Shown here piece by piece: positions 15,401 through 27,900 of a DNA stretch of 64,000 nt. This stretch comes from Pempheris klunzingeri (lineage: Eukaryota; Chordata; Actinopteri; Acropomatiformes; Pempheridae): the NCBI RefSeq assembly GCF_042242105.1, contig NC_092022.1:10660001-10724000 (forward strand), read 5' to 3'. Each line of letters opens with the position of its first letter. Position 1 is the stretch's first letter. A program made the translations under genes and the position numbers. The notes under the pieces are model-generated. The model ran no database searches. It was not told the origin of the DNA and saw nothing but the letters and a program-made list of their open reading frames with translations.

Positions 15401-18400
15401 GGGATCTTCTCACCAGAGACTGTGAGAGACATGCTAATCTGTTTGATACAACACATTGATTTTATCACAGTCACATAAATCAAAAAATAATTTTCCAATA
15501 TTTTGTGATTTGTTTGAGATTATGTGTAAACAGAATCCAAAATATTGATGTTTGTAGGCAACGACCAGGACTATGTGCAGTGGTTGGCCCACTCTGATGA
15601 CATCAGCGACCCCAATGATGGTTGCATGCTGGGCTACAAAGAGAAGTTCCTGCGTCTCAGGAAGGACTCTGTTTGCTGGAACGGACGAGATTACCAGGTC
15701 AACACACAGCCAACCCCATGTCCGTGCACCCTGGATGACTTCCTGTGGTAAGACATTTATTGTGTCCCAAATCCATCCGACATTATCGTTCTATACAGTA
15801 TAAAATATACTGCTGTACAAATTGATAATATAGTATTTTTGTTATATTGCAGTATAAAAGATATTAACATCCTTAACCGCTTTACTGCTTTACTTTACTG
15901 CCTTGAAAGTAAAATTACCACATCTAACTTGAAAATCTGACTCTGTTGCTCAAACTAAATGTTTACTCAGTAATGGAGTACTTTGAAACTAGCTAACTAA
16001 CTAAACTACATTAAGACCCCACATTAAACATGCCAAACTGGTATCAGATAGCAGTGAGAAGGTATCCTGAAGTGGAAATTAGTTGTGGCTTCAAACAAAC
16101 TCATAGACGGTATATAAGAAGTGGACGTGGCCACCATGACGTCACCCATTGGTTTCTGGACTGCTGTTTTGAAGCCTCGAGTTTCACTTTACGGGTGTCG
16201 CCTTCTTGGCTTTTTGGAACCAGAAGTAACGTTTGTTCCGCAAAGACTGCTTCTGATTTGTTAGTCACAAGGTAGTCCCGCCACAAAGCATACCCTGCTT
16301 TATTGCCTACTTTACTCCAAATAGAACCACAGTCTACTAAATGAACATCATGCTGTTTACTGAGTTAATAAACCTAGTGAGGTGTAGGCTCATATAGACT
16401 TCCTTTCATTCAGACTTCATTTTTGCAACCACCAGAGTCACCCCCTGCTGGTCATTAGAAAGAATGCATGTTTAAGGCACTTGTCCATTGGCTTCACTTT
16501 TCAGACCTGGAAGCTACGTCCACTTCTTTTCTACTGTGTATGAACAAACTCAAACCTTGTTGAACCAAACAATTAGTCAATTACTGAGGCAAGAGTAGAT
16601 TATTTCTTTTAACTTTGCTCACCATTCTGGCATCTTCCGACTCTTTGCAGTGACTTTGGATACTATCGTGAAGAGAAAAGCTCAGTGTGTGTGGAGCAGC
16701 CGGACCTGAAAGGCAAAGTGCTGGAGTTCTGTCTCCACGGCAAAGAGGAGCAACTGCTAACTAGTGGGTAAGGCTCCAGCTTCAGCCTCAAAGTCTAACA
16801 GAGCTCCATGTGCCACTATTGCTGGTTTAAAACTGGCGTATTATTTAACATCAACAAATGTATGAAAGTAACCGGATCCCATTAACAGGTAATCTCTTTT
16901 TGACAAGATGTAGGCGGTGGCAGTGAATGTGTTGACCCACTCTTTTGATCACTGATGCCTTGTGACTTGCTTTAACCCCATTTAATGGCAGAGAGAGTGA
17001 CAGAGGTTAGCCGTCAGTGAGAATCAGGAAATAACTGTTAGTCAGAGGAAGCAGATGAGGGTGAGAGTGAGCTCATGTTTTCAGTGAGGGAGAGAAAATA
17101 CTTGATCATGTCTGCCTCACTGCACACACCCTGACCCAATAGAAAGTAAATAATTAGTTACAAAGAAAGATATCAAAATCCAGTTAAACCATTATGTGCA
17201 GTAAGTAGAGCTGGCTGTTGTATTAATGCAGATTAATGTATATGCAGATTATTGTGATAATGAATAAACTAATACTCAGTGTAATGACTATTAACTGTTT
17301 TTAACTCTGTTACATTTAAGAGAGTCAGTGATCTTAGCATTTGTCAGAACCAAAACAAGTACACAGTATTTAAGGACCTTTTTAAAAGATGTAACATTTG
17401 TATTTGGATATTTGCTATTAAAAGCCAACTAGACCCCATAATACATTATTTATCTGTTTTGTCTATTCTGAATCTGCTTATCAGTCAACACCATGTGCAA
17501 ACTTCCATCTAACTATCACTAACTGTTGATTGAGTGAAAATCTCTTTGGTCCTCAGCTATAGGAAAATACCTGGAGATAAATGTGAGGGAGGAAAGATGC
17601 CCGAGCGTAAAGAGGTCGACCTCAGTAAGAGGTGTGTGAGCGACCTGTTGGGCCCAGAACTTCTGGTCAGTACCTCCGCCTAATAACACTTCTGGAAAAT
17701 GATATGAATATAGATATATTCATGTTTTATGTTTTTTCCCAACTTTTTTTCTCTGCTGTTATTCTTTACAGATAGACAGGCGCTCCTCCAAGTCTGTACC
17801 CATTGTGATAGCCGTCATCATCATCATGCTGCTTAGCGTCGCAGCAGGGGTCGTCTTTGTCAAGAAATATGTCTGTGGTGGCAGGTTAGTGTATCTTTCC
17901 ACACGTGCAGTCCAGTTCATAAGCAAAGTCTCTTGAAATTGAATTAGCAATTGTCTTTTACAATCCTTTTAGTGTTTTTTGTGTTGACAGTGCTTTTCCA
18001 GATGATTTTAAGTGACCTGACAGTATTTTGATTGTGCCCTACAGGTTCTTGGTTCACAGGTACTCTGTGCTGCAGCAGCATGTTGAGGACAATGCTGTTG
18101 ACGGGATGGACGAGCCGTTGGAGACAAACCACACTCAAAATGGCAAGATCGAGTTTCATGACGACTCAGATGAGGTAAAGTGGACACCTTTTCTTCCCTC
18201 TCACACGGGCTAAGATAGAAATATTGGTACCAGGTTTTTCTTCACTGACAGGGCCATTTTTGTGGAACCAGTAACATATGCATGTTCAGTAATGTGCAAA
18301 AGAAAGCTCTCAAAAATATCAAATTGTTTAATTTTTATCGATTTACAATATGCAAAGTGAGCGAACAGAAGACAAATCTATGTCAAATCAATATTTGATG

Positions 18401-19374
18401 TGACCATCCTTTGCCTTCAGAACAGCATCAATTCTTCTAAGTACACTCGCACAAAGTCAGGGATGTTGTAGGATCATAGTCAGGTTTATGATTAGTCAAT
18501 TATACCAAACGGGTGCTAATGATCATCAATTTTTATATGTAGGTTGAAACAGTCATTAACTGAAACAGAAACAGCTGTGTAGGAGGCTTAAAACTGGGTG
18601 AGGAACAGCCGAACTGTTTTAGCAACAAGACACGGTAGTTGTACTGCATCAGCAAGGTCTCTCTTGGGGAAAGATTTCAGAGCAGACTGAGGTTTCAAGA
18701 TGTGCTGTTCAAGCTCTTTTGAAGAAGCAAAAAGAAACGGGCAACGTTAAGGACCGTAGACGCTGTGGTCGGCTAAGGAAACTTGATGAGAGACACATTA
18801 TGCTTATTTCCCTTAGAAAGCACTGTCCAGCAGTGCCATCAGCTCAGAACTAGCAGAACAAGTGGGACCCAGAGAAGTCTGGCCAGAAGTGGTCTTCATT
18901 GAAGAATTGCAGCCAAAAAGCCAAACCAGGGAGGCTTCTGATTGGCCCCAAAGTATCTACGATAAGCTAATATTAGCCAATACATTGTCCTGGATAATCA
19001 GTTGGAATTATGACCCCTGGGAGGGGACGCACAGGCTTTGCAGCTTTACACTCCAGATGTTTGGCTACCTGCTGTTTTTTACATTCATTTTCTTAAAGTG
19101 CGACACAGTTTATATATAACATTAATTGGTCCATTAAGCATTTAAAGTCAGGCGTTGTAGCTTTTTTTTTTTTTTTTCCTATCAGAGCATGATTTTACAT
19201 TATTGCTACAAAGTTACGACATTGACTTGAATTCACCTACAAACAGGTCATTTGAGGAATCGTATCAGGCTTGTGTAAACATAACCATAATGACTTGTTG
19301 TTTGCTCTCCTGTGTTGGTTCTGGCTTCATTGGCATCTTATTTTCTTGTCTTTACACAGGACCTGCTTGAATAG
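6486..19374 (+). CDS. sort1: Sortilin (VPS10-domain sorting receptor), complete
   Basis: Type I receptor that sorts cargo between Golgi, endosome and cell surface, with ligands such as neurotensin and pro-neurotrophins. Exons: 6486-6758, 8412-8471, 8713-8786, 8874-8976, 9084-9245, 9621-9694, 10750-10799, 12069-12196, 12996-13140, 13298-13453, 13912-14018, 14232-14334, 14469-14640, 15231-15421, 15558-15747, 16651-16767, 17557-17665, 17772-17884, 18045-18174, 19360-19374. All are GT-AG and in phase, giving 823 residues (human 831). Signal peptide about 1-19, propeptide ending at the dibasic RR at 66-67 before SAEQGDSC. The VPS10 propeller shows Asp-box-like repeats ([24 protein letters not shown]) and the 10CC module follows. 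Membrane helix about 748-768. The tail has YSVL (782-785) and ends DDSDEDLLE, the acidic-dileucine GGA-binding signal. Confidence 0.97.
11112..11814. mobile_element. 703-bp non-autonomous DNA transposon in sort1 intron 7
   Basis: Terminal inverted repeats begin CACTACTCACAAAAAGTTAG and end in the complement ...TTTTTGTGAGTAGTG. They extend about 40 bases through ATATCCCTAAC and GTGAAAT/ATTTCACCTGAAAG, and the element is flanked by TA (11110-11111 and 11815-11816), the Tc1/mariner target duplication. On the minus strand a 97-codon frame (11602-11309) contains HLTIDQQ...and [11 protein letters not shown], faintly like the helix-turn-helix half of a Tc1/mariner transposase. No DDE catalytic part is present, so mobility would have depended on another element. 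Confidence 0.8.
12856..12900. repeat. AT-rich simple repeat
   Basis: Stretch of TATATA/ATAATAT near-repeats in sort1 intron 8; low complexity only. Confidence 0.8.
16096..16548. mobile_element. MITE-like element in sort1 intron 15
   Basis: The left end (CTCATAGACGGTATATAAGA then AGTGGACGT) and the right end (ACGTCCACTTCTTTTCTACT then GTGTATGA) are imperfect inverted repeats of about 28 bases enclosing roughly 400 bases. The interior includes CACCCCCTGCTGG, a phrase I recognise as common in fish repeats. No coding capacity. Family not assigned. Confidence 0.55.
18290..18935 (+). mobile_element. Decayed Tc1-like transposon fragment in sort1 last intron
   Basis: Two parts of a known fish-type Tc1 element are visible. 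Left: AATCAATATTTGATGTGACC around 18388 followed by the 'ccttcagaacagcatcaattcttctaag' phrase. Right: a broken reading frame around 18700-18930 giving [19 protein letters not shown] and, after a frame change, [20 protein letters not shown], both transposase N-terminal (paired-like DNA-binding) segments. The catalytic part is missing and frames are interrupted, so it is a dead remnant. Confidence 0.65.
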
Positions 19375-21745
19375 CAGGCACAACCTGTCATGCAACTGAG
19401 CAACAGGTTTCCAGCCCACCCTGTGGCCGGCCGCTGTTCCTGTCACTCTTCTGTCTACAGCTACTTCTTACTTTCACCTTCTAGTATGAACTTTGGCCTC
19501 AGCTACCAGACAAAGAGTCTGTCAATCTGCTGTCATCTATGAAGTATAATGAATGTACGGAGGCTGCCTGTGACTAATGTCACAGCTGAGAACTATGAAG
19601 GAGGTCTTGTAGTGTTGTGCTTCAGTTATTGATTCTATTAATTGAGTTTGAATCTCCAAGTTATTTATTTTCGGGACCGAAGAACTGATGCAGTAATTTG
19701 AACTGCTGACACAGCCAGAGAAATGGGTTTTGAAGCAAAGCTAGTTGTATAAATCCACCACCACTGCATTACGGGTCCTGCCTCTCCCATCGCCTGGGAG
19801 TGCTCCGGGAAATACGTCTCACTGCTGTTGAAGATCTGTGTCCTTTTTTTTTTTTTTTTTCTCCATGCACTTGTACATAAACCTGTTTCTCTTTGCCATT
19901 TTTGATGTGGTATCAATTTGGTAGGTGTTTAAAAAGGTTTCTGAGTCTTAATCCCTACTTTTAATGAAGTATTTGTTGGTCGAAAGGTGTGCTCAGGATG
20001 GCCAAGAGTATGTCAGCTTTAGCTTTTAGCTTCCTCCTCTCTGGTCACTGATTTGTTAAGTCCCCTGTTATAATCTGTATTTGGAAAACAAGCCTGCATA
20101 CCTTTGGTACTCCATGACATTGAGATCCAGGGGTGAAGTAATAAGACGCAAGTGGAAATTTTCCATTTGCTTTAGATTTGATAGCAATAACATGTTTGGA
20201 TCCAGTATCTTTTTCATGCACGTTAAATAATCCTATTGGCACAATATCTCAAATATATCCAGTTGCTCTATTTGACGAATGGAGATGTCACTGTGTGGAA
20301 CAAATTATGCGTCAATGTATAGGGTGATAAAGTGTGTCTGTTTCAAGACAGGATTTGTTCAAAAATTAATGTCTGCGGTTCTAACTGCCTAAAGCACAAG
20401 GTCCTTTGTATGCTTAGAGTTTGTAGTTCAACATTTTTCCTAAATGTGACCTAATGATTAACGTGATAAGACTGTAATAATCACTGTAGTCATATACAGC
20501 TGGTGTTTATAATCATTTGAGCAGTTTTTCTACTAAACTTTTGAACTTATGTAACAAATGACAAACTGTGGTTCAAAGATGTTCAGAAATGACATAATTA
20601 TAGTTTGATAGCAAATATCTACAGATATTTTTTACATCAGATTCAGATGAATATGTCGATATAATTTGGCGATAGAAGCACAGGAGTGATGCGAAAAAAA
20701 CAATTCAAATATGTAAATGTTGTATAGCATAATAACACTGTAGCCTATTAGAAACGTTGATAGACATGGTTGTATAAGCTGGAACACTGTGTGAGACTTT
20801 TTTTTTTTTTCCCTTTTTTGGTATTTGCATCTGAGGCAGAGCATTCTTTTAAAATAACAGGGTTATTGAAAAATTCTCATTGGTGTCTTTTACACTGAAC
20901 TGCTGTTTTTTTTTTTTTGGTTTCTCTTTTTAATCATCCTGATACTACTGTAATGTTGAAGCTAAACTGGATTGGCCATGCCTCTCAACAGATCTGTCTT
21001 GTTGATCTTGTCAAGTCTTACAGGGTTTTTTTTTTTTGCTCCCTTTCATCATTTGTTGCACAATTGATTGTCTGTCTTGTGTTAAATACGTTGCTTTCAT
21101 ACAGGTTTTATTTATTTGTGACTAGCAGGTTCAGAGTGCAGTTGGATGTGGTTATACAAGTGCCTGGTGTGAAGATATGATGTGAGGCCCTCCACATGTG
21201 TGGCCAGCATCTATTTACTGATAATTATTTATATCAACTGATGTGGAACCAGCTTCATCCAGTATGTCAGTGACAACCCTACGTTGCACTTGTTGCCTAA
21301 GATGAGCAGTAAAGGAATTGTCTGTTTCATACAAGCTCCCATTGAACTGCATGTTAACTTTCAATAATATTTAAATCCACACAGCTTTATAAAGAAAACA
21401 GCCTACAGTGTCCTGGTTAGTCTCTCTTCCAAGTCTTGGCATGAAACTGAACTACTTGGACAGTAGAGTTGGCTCAAATAAAAACCCAGACTGGATACAC
21501 ATTTGTCATGTAGCGGCTGTACACTGGGAGACACTTCAGTCTTATTTCAGCTCTTATTTAATGACAGTTTATTGCATTACACATTTTTCTTACAGTTTAA
21601 AACTGCTGTATAAATTAATAAGTCATTGTGATGGTTCTGTAAATATACAAGGTTACATCTTTGTATCTGCTCTGTTTCCCTCTTCTGTATATTTGAGGCA
21701 ATTTTCTTCGGGTTTGCCAATAAATTCATATGTTCCTCTATTTTG
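19375..21745 (+). other. sort1 3' untranslated region
   Basis: About 2.3 kb follows the sort1 stop, AT-rich with poly-T runs (19161-19178, 19845-19860, 20796-20811) and no recognisable gene. The clearest polyadenylation signal is AATAAA at 21719-21724. sort1 and ngrn are convergent, so this region faces the ngrn 3' end (ngrn minus-strand signals ATTAAA at 22280-22275 or AATAAA at 22179-22174). Confidence 0.6.
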
Positions 21746-22390
21746 CTCGACTGATTCTTATTGAAGTCAAAAGCAAAATTCCCTGATTTTTTCCATGACC
21801 TATAAATGTAACAAGTTAAAAAAAACAATCATTTCAAGCATACTTACTTACTATATTCGGGACCTCAGACTCAACAAATTAATCAACAAATTATCTTTTT
21901 TTTTTTTTTTAATTCTCTGAATTTTCTTGTCTGGAATTGACTATTCTTTCTTCCAAGACTTTCCAGAAACTCCTTGGCCTGTGGGCATCCTGCTAACAAC
22001 GTTAAAATATGAGCCTCCATGAGGGCGCCCTGAGCTAAGGTGAAACCACAATTGCAAAATACCTCGACTGATGTAGTTTACATAAAGGCTTCTGTCACAG
22101 TCAATGACACCTTCACAAGAGTTTAATTTGTGTCCTTTGGCCCAATGTCACAAAAAATGCATTGATCTTCAGTTTTATTCCTGTTTTTACCTATTTCTAT
22201 ATTCATTTTTGAACACAGATCAATAAATAAATACATGGAGGAACAAACGTCAAAATAAATGAATGCAGAATAGTTTTAATTAGCCTGTAGAGAAATAATC
22301 TTTTCAGAAAGTCACTGAGAACATTATTATTGATGTAAAGGCAATCTAAACATCATACATGGTTAGCAAACAGTTCAAAACACAAAGTCC

Positions 22391-23487
22391 TCAGATTCTA
22401 TACAAAAACTTGCCCTCCACATCAAAGAAGTCTTTCCCAACTTGCACCACAGGGGAAGGCTTTTCCATTTCAATGAACGCTTCAAGTTCTTCATCTGTCA
22501 ACACCTGTCCATCCCAGCTCTCCTCATCCTCGTTGTCCACCTCTGTAGGATTTATATTGGTGGTGCTGTCCTCGTCTGTTGATCCTGTCACTGGGGTGCC
22601 AGCTCTGAGCTGATTAGGCCCAACAGTAACAGGGGCAGGACTCTTTGCCAGGGATCCTGAGCCTTCACCTCTCAGCATCAAAGCCTGCTCAGCCACAGGT
22701 GCCACTGCGCCTTCTCTGACTCCCGGCGGGAGTACAGCTGCTGTGCCGTTTCCAGGCAGCTTTAGCCTGTCCTGCTCGGTTCTTGCACCTGAAGGCAACA
22801 CCTGCTGACTGATTCCAGACATCACTTTAGCATCCTGTTTGGCTTTTCTTTCAGGAGCGGGGACAAATTTGCTCCTGAGGACCCTCAGGATGGCATCAGG
22901 GGTGACAGAGAAGCCCTCAGCCAGACGCTCCACTGTCCACTCATCTGGCTGCTCTTGCTTCAGATATCTGAAAATTGAGTGACATTTCATTTTGAGCCTA
23001 ATTCATGCAATTATCTTGAAGACAGAGGTAATTTCTTGGGTGAGGTAACAAAGCTCCTCACCGGATCTGCTCAATAGCATCCCAGGTCAGTTTCCTCTGT
23101 GGAGCTCCTGATGGAGTCATCTGCCTTCTCAATATGTGATATTTCACAGTCCTCTGCCTTTTTCTCCCCTCACTGAGAAGCAGGAAAAACAGCACACATG
23201 CACATTCATCTATTCTTTACTCTAGAATAATGTGTGATTACTCTGGCTGACACTCACTCAACCAAGGCCTGCAGCTTGTCCTCCACATCCTCCAGTCCAG
23301 GCTCTTCCTCAAACATCTCACTGCTGTATCCTGGCGCTCTGTTTGAGGCTCTGTCTCTGTGCCCGTGGCTCTGTCCCATCCACGCCTTGCTGGCACCTCT
23401 GCTTGCAAATCGACAGCTCTTGAGAGGAGCTGATGGACTCACAGACAGAGCTCCAAGCCTGGAGAGGAGCTGGAGAGGTCGGGCCAT
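22391..23487 (-). CDS. ngrn: Neugrin, mitochondrial rRNA-stability factor
   Basis: Neugrin family; the mammalian protein acts in mitochondria and is needed for 16S rRNA stability and ribosome function. Exons (minus): 23487-23258, 23172-23062, 22967-22391, all GT-AG and in phase, 305 codons against 291 in human. The N-terminus (MARPLQLLSRLGALSV, then SCRFASRG) is basic and hydroxylated without acids, a plausible mitochondrial targeting peptide. The conserved core is KRQRTVKYHILRRQM (about 82-96), PQRKLTWDAIEQIRYLKQEQ across the exon 2/3 join, and WTVERLAEGFSVTPDAILRV followed by LRSKFVPAPERKAKQDAKV. The C-terminal half is low in conservation and acidic. It is head to head with nfya, with about 1.5 kb between start codons. 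Confidence 0.93.
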
Positions 23488-24071
23488 GCTCCCTGACTGT
23501 GAGTGCTCCCTTTTAATAGCGGAGGTTTACACACACACAGTCAGACACAAAATGGCAGACATGAACACACGTCCTAGTGGTCAGACAGTCCGCTAGTCTA
23601 CAACACAGAAGCCACCTTCACTTACACTAGTTTCCTACACAGACATGCCTCAGAAACCTTGAAACTCGTGGATACACTTCCGCAAACATGTCTCTCACAA
23701 CATGAGGACGGTGCGGTGCTGCCACCTACCGGAATGGCGGAGCAGTGAGTAACGTGGATTTAACTGAACAAAGAGCTTAATCTGTAACACGAAGCGCAAT
23801 TTTTATCATCCACCGCGTGATTCACCTGCCATTTGTGTCATTTCAATCCCAAATAATGCACCAAATCGATCAGCGCATCAAATAATAAATCCGTAAGGGT
23901 CCGTTAAAGGAAGCAGAACATATTTTAAAAAGAAAACAAAATGGCGGCACCTGCCGGGCGCCAGGAGCACTGCAGCCTCCTCCGTCCACCGGAGTCATGT
24001 GTTACGCAGCTGCGCACCTCCTCCCAGGCGCCGTTGTTTCATTTGCGCCATTTTGTCCGCTCACTTTGTTG

Positions 24072-24179
24072 ATTGGGCTTTAGCAAGCTGTACCAGAGCC
24101 AATCAGAGGGAAACCGGACAGCGGAGATACGGTAAGGCAGACCCGATTGAAGGCATTGGTAGTTGTCAGCACGGATTGG
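24072..24179 (+). promoter_or_regulatory. CCAAT cluster in the ngrn/nfya shared promoter region
   Basis: Four CCAAT pentamers in 108 bases, in both orientations: ATTGG 24072-24076, CCAAT 24099-24103 (GCCAATCAG context), ATTGG 24155-24159 and 24175-24179. They lie 0.6 kb from the ngrn start and 0.8 kb from the nfya start, inside a CpG-rich stretch (about 23940-24160). No TATA box is evident. A possible nfya noncoding exon 1 could end at 24131 (before GTAAGG), but this is not proven. Confidence 0.55.
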
Positions 24180-24956
24180 TTTGCTATGGACCAACCAAAT
24201 TACTAACCCTGCTAAATGCAAAAAAATCAAATGGCAGTTACATTTCGACCGCTGCGTCTTTGCCTGGTTAGGCTACAAATAACTTCTAGTCCTCAATGTC
24301 GGCTCCTACGAGGAAACATGATCCCCGGTGGTCGACCAGCCTTAGCTAACGTTAGCTGTGTTAGTTAGCTAAGATATCGACCCTCAGACAAAGGGGCTGG
24401 TGGATAATACCGACGTCCACACATCAGTAAATGTCGCCAAGCTAAATATCAGCGGGTATAAAAAACAACAAACCACATAAAGGCCCGCGTTTGCAAACCA
24501 CCTTGTTGTTAACTAGCCTCTGTTCCAACCTTTCTAGCATTTACCACGCTTTTTTGCTAGCTAAGTTAAGCTAACCTTGTTAGCTCTCGCGAAAACATCC
24601 TGTAAAGAAAACACACAGCAAACCAGCGGCTGACCAATATCACCCAGTGCTTGGCGCGAACATCATCTCCTCATTTCAGGCATGATATTCGACATATTAT
24701 GACACTAGTTAGCGTGATGTGTCCAAATGATAAAGGCCGCTAAAGTGTCCTTACTTAAATTATTAAAAAAAAAAAAAGAAAGACAGGCAACAGCAACGTT
24801 AGATAACAGCTGGAAAAACGAACAACATTGTGTGTGTTTTTCTTTTAATAGATGATCAATAAGGTTGCGGGCCTCATCTGGAATACATGGCCAAAGGATA
24901 TACATCAGACGTTAGCTAATACTGTGTGTGTCTTTCTTTTGTCTCAATAACAAGCT

Positions 24957-27900
24957 ATGGAGCAGTACACCACTGCCACCACTACTACAGGGGAGCAGAT
25001 AGTTGTGCAGACCTCCAATGGACAGATCCAACAGCAGGTGAGCTCAGAATTTACCTAGATTTGGTTTTGATAGAAAAAGAAAAGTTTGCCATACAGTCAC
25101 CAATAAACCCCCTTCACATCACAGGTAACAAGGACCCAGGATCAAAGCATTACAGCGGATTACAGATCCAATCTATTTTCTTGATAATTACTTGTCTGAG
25201 ACTGTATTATCCTGCCTTGCCTGCAGACACAGGGCACAGTGACGGCTGTGCAGCTGCAAACTGAGGCGCCAGTGGTGACGGCCTCAGGCCAGCAGGTGCA
25301 GACACTCCAGGTAGTGGTGTCACCGCCGCCCTGTGTCAGTGTCATGACAGTGTTACAGCCAACGGGTTTGCATGCTACAACCATGGCTGTTTTTCATGAC
25401 CCATCTCTGTGCTGTTTGGTTCATCCTGCCACCCCAGCATGTCCTACAGCTGCCTGAACTGCATGCTCCTCAGTACAGTGTGTCATGTGTCGACCCCGGG
25501 TTCTGCCTGTGCTCTCATGGCTGTCAAACGACTACTGTTCCTCTGAATTGTGTTTGCCTTTTGCTTCTAAAAGCAAGTTTTGCAAGTCAGATGTTCATAG
25601 TGAAGAGGAGGAAAGCCACTCGAGATATGAGTCATATGGTTGTGTTTTGCAGTTAGCAGAAGAACCAGTATTGAACGGCATGGATCTATAGTCTCTGCTG
25701 GCTGTCGTATATCATCATCTAGCTGTATGCTATATATACTTTTTTTTTTTCATCTTGTTGCAAAATGGCTCTGGATTCCTTCCCTCTGGCATTTTTTCCC
25801 CCCATATGGCACAACTGCTGCCACAGGTTTTCAGTTGTTCATTGTCGTCACTCACTCATTTGTGGATGCAAGTCGGACGTGGCAGCATCTTTTCTAATCA
25901 TGTGCTATTAAGCAAATCAAGTTGAAATGAACTTCATGTAACTTCTTGCTTCAGCAGCAGTATTCCAGTAAATGCAAAACCACTGAATACAGAGGTTTGT
26001 ATTTTGCAATCGTGGACTAACTTCATGACAAATATAGTTGAGAATATACTGTTCATAGTTTACAGTTTGGATCCATCATGGAACCAGATGATTTCATGTT
26101 TGTGTGTTGCGAAACAGAAAGAACCATAGCAAATCATCCAATACTTTCATCCATGATGTGGTATCCAGGATGTTCCTGATGTGACATCATCTGCTTGCAG
26201 TCCTGTGAGCCCCACGTAGGTCATATTGAGGTATCAAACATTGGCATTGCTGCTGCAACACTTTGTGCATCTCTCTGTAGGTCCAGGGACAGCCTCTGAT
26301 GGTCCAGGTGAGCGGTGGGCAGCTCATCACATCATCAGGGCAACCCATAATGGTGCAGGCCATGTCAGGGGGTCAGGGTCAAACCATAATGCAAGTCCCT
26401 GTATCTGGAGCCCAGGGACTTCAGCAGGTAAGGCTTAAAGCTTAGTTACTAGATTTAAGATCTGTTTAAATTCTCCTTACCCTGTACCTGGACATGGTGT
26501 TTTATGTGAAGGATGGCTGTAGTATTTTAGAAAGAGAAACACATTAGGGCTGGGCTTTCATTTGATTACCGGTTCCTGTACATGTTGTTCTGTTTCTATG
26601 TAATGATACATTTTTTGCAGGGCAGATGTAATTTTTTTTCGAGGTCGTTTATTTTAAAGTTCCAGAAAATGAGTCTTTTTCTTACAGTTTATTTGTAGAG
26701 ATGTTGGAGGCCACTGCAGTTAAATGTAAATGAACACTGTGCTGTTGCATGCTGAATTTTCCAATTAATCGAAAGGTGAACTAAGGCCTATCTCTGGGTG
26801 GCATTGTGTCCATGTGTAGATCCAGCTGGTGCAGCCAGGTCAGATCCAGCTGCAGGGTGGTCAGACTCTCCAGCTCCAGGGCCAGCAGGGTCAGCCCCAG
26901 CAGATCATTATCCAGCAGCCTCAGACAGCCATCACCGCTGGACAGAACCAGGTGCTAAATCCAGAACAGGTTGATGACACGTCCATTTAATCAAACTATA
27001 ATTAGTATGATTGCTGAGTGTCCTCTATCCTTACTTGTGGTCCCACAGGGGCAGCAAATCAGTGTGCAGGGCCAACAGGTGGCACAGACGGCTGATGGAC
27101 AGACCATTGTCTACCAGCCGGTCAATGCAGATGGTACTGTCCTGCAGCAAGGTAAATTAGATGTTCTCCTCCCTACTGTGCTTTGCTTCTGCTTTGTGTA
27201 TTTTATAAACAGGAGCACTGTTGAGTTGTCTTTTTGAATAAGAACTTGGATGATAATCTGTTTGCAGGAATGATCACAATTCCAGCTGCCAGCTTGGCAG
27301 GCGCCCAGATTGTGCAGGCAGGGGGTGCCAACACCAACACAACTAACAGCGGCCAAGGCACTGTGACCGTCACCCTGCCTGTCTCTGGTAACATGGTCAA
27401 TGCAGGTGGAATGGTCATGGTAAGACCCTGTGCAGAGGTACCCAGCATTTTATTATCTCTTTTTCTTAATCTAGACTCACGCGAGGGTGTAAAGTGTGTG
27501 TGGGGGACACAGAGCTTTTAAAACCACCAAATCTTGCTGTTATTCCAGCTTATAGTTTTTGTGCTAATCATAACTACTAGTCTCTGTTCTTCGTAATAAT
27601 AATGATGAGATGTAGTGTAGTGTTTTCCTCTTGTGGAATCATAGTAATGATATGAAGAACTTGAAGTGTGAAAGCTATATTGTGATATAGTACAGTATAT
27701 TAGTTTTGATTAACAGCCTAGTGTTTGATGTGATGTTGATTTAACTATTTGCACAATTACTGCTTTTCTGTGTCAGTTTTCTGATATACATGTGGACTTT
27801 CCATGCACGCAGTTCTAAACACTGTGTCGCTATTTGTGTCTCTCCCTCTATCAGATGGTGCCTGGTGGCGGTGGAGTTCCCACAATGCAGCGTATCCCCC

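Noticed and set aside
23999-24271. 90-codon plus-strand frame in the ngrn/nfya promoter region
   Set aside because: CpG-rich promoter or leader sequence; no conserved protein features, and nfya coding starts at 24957.
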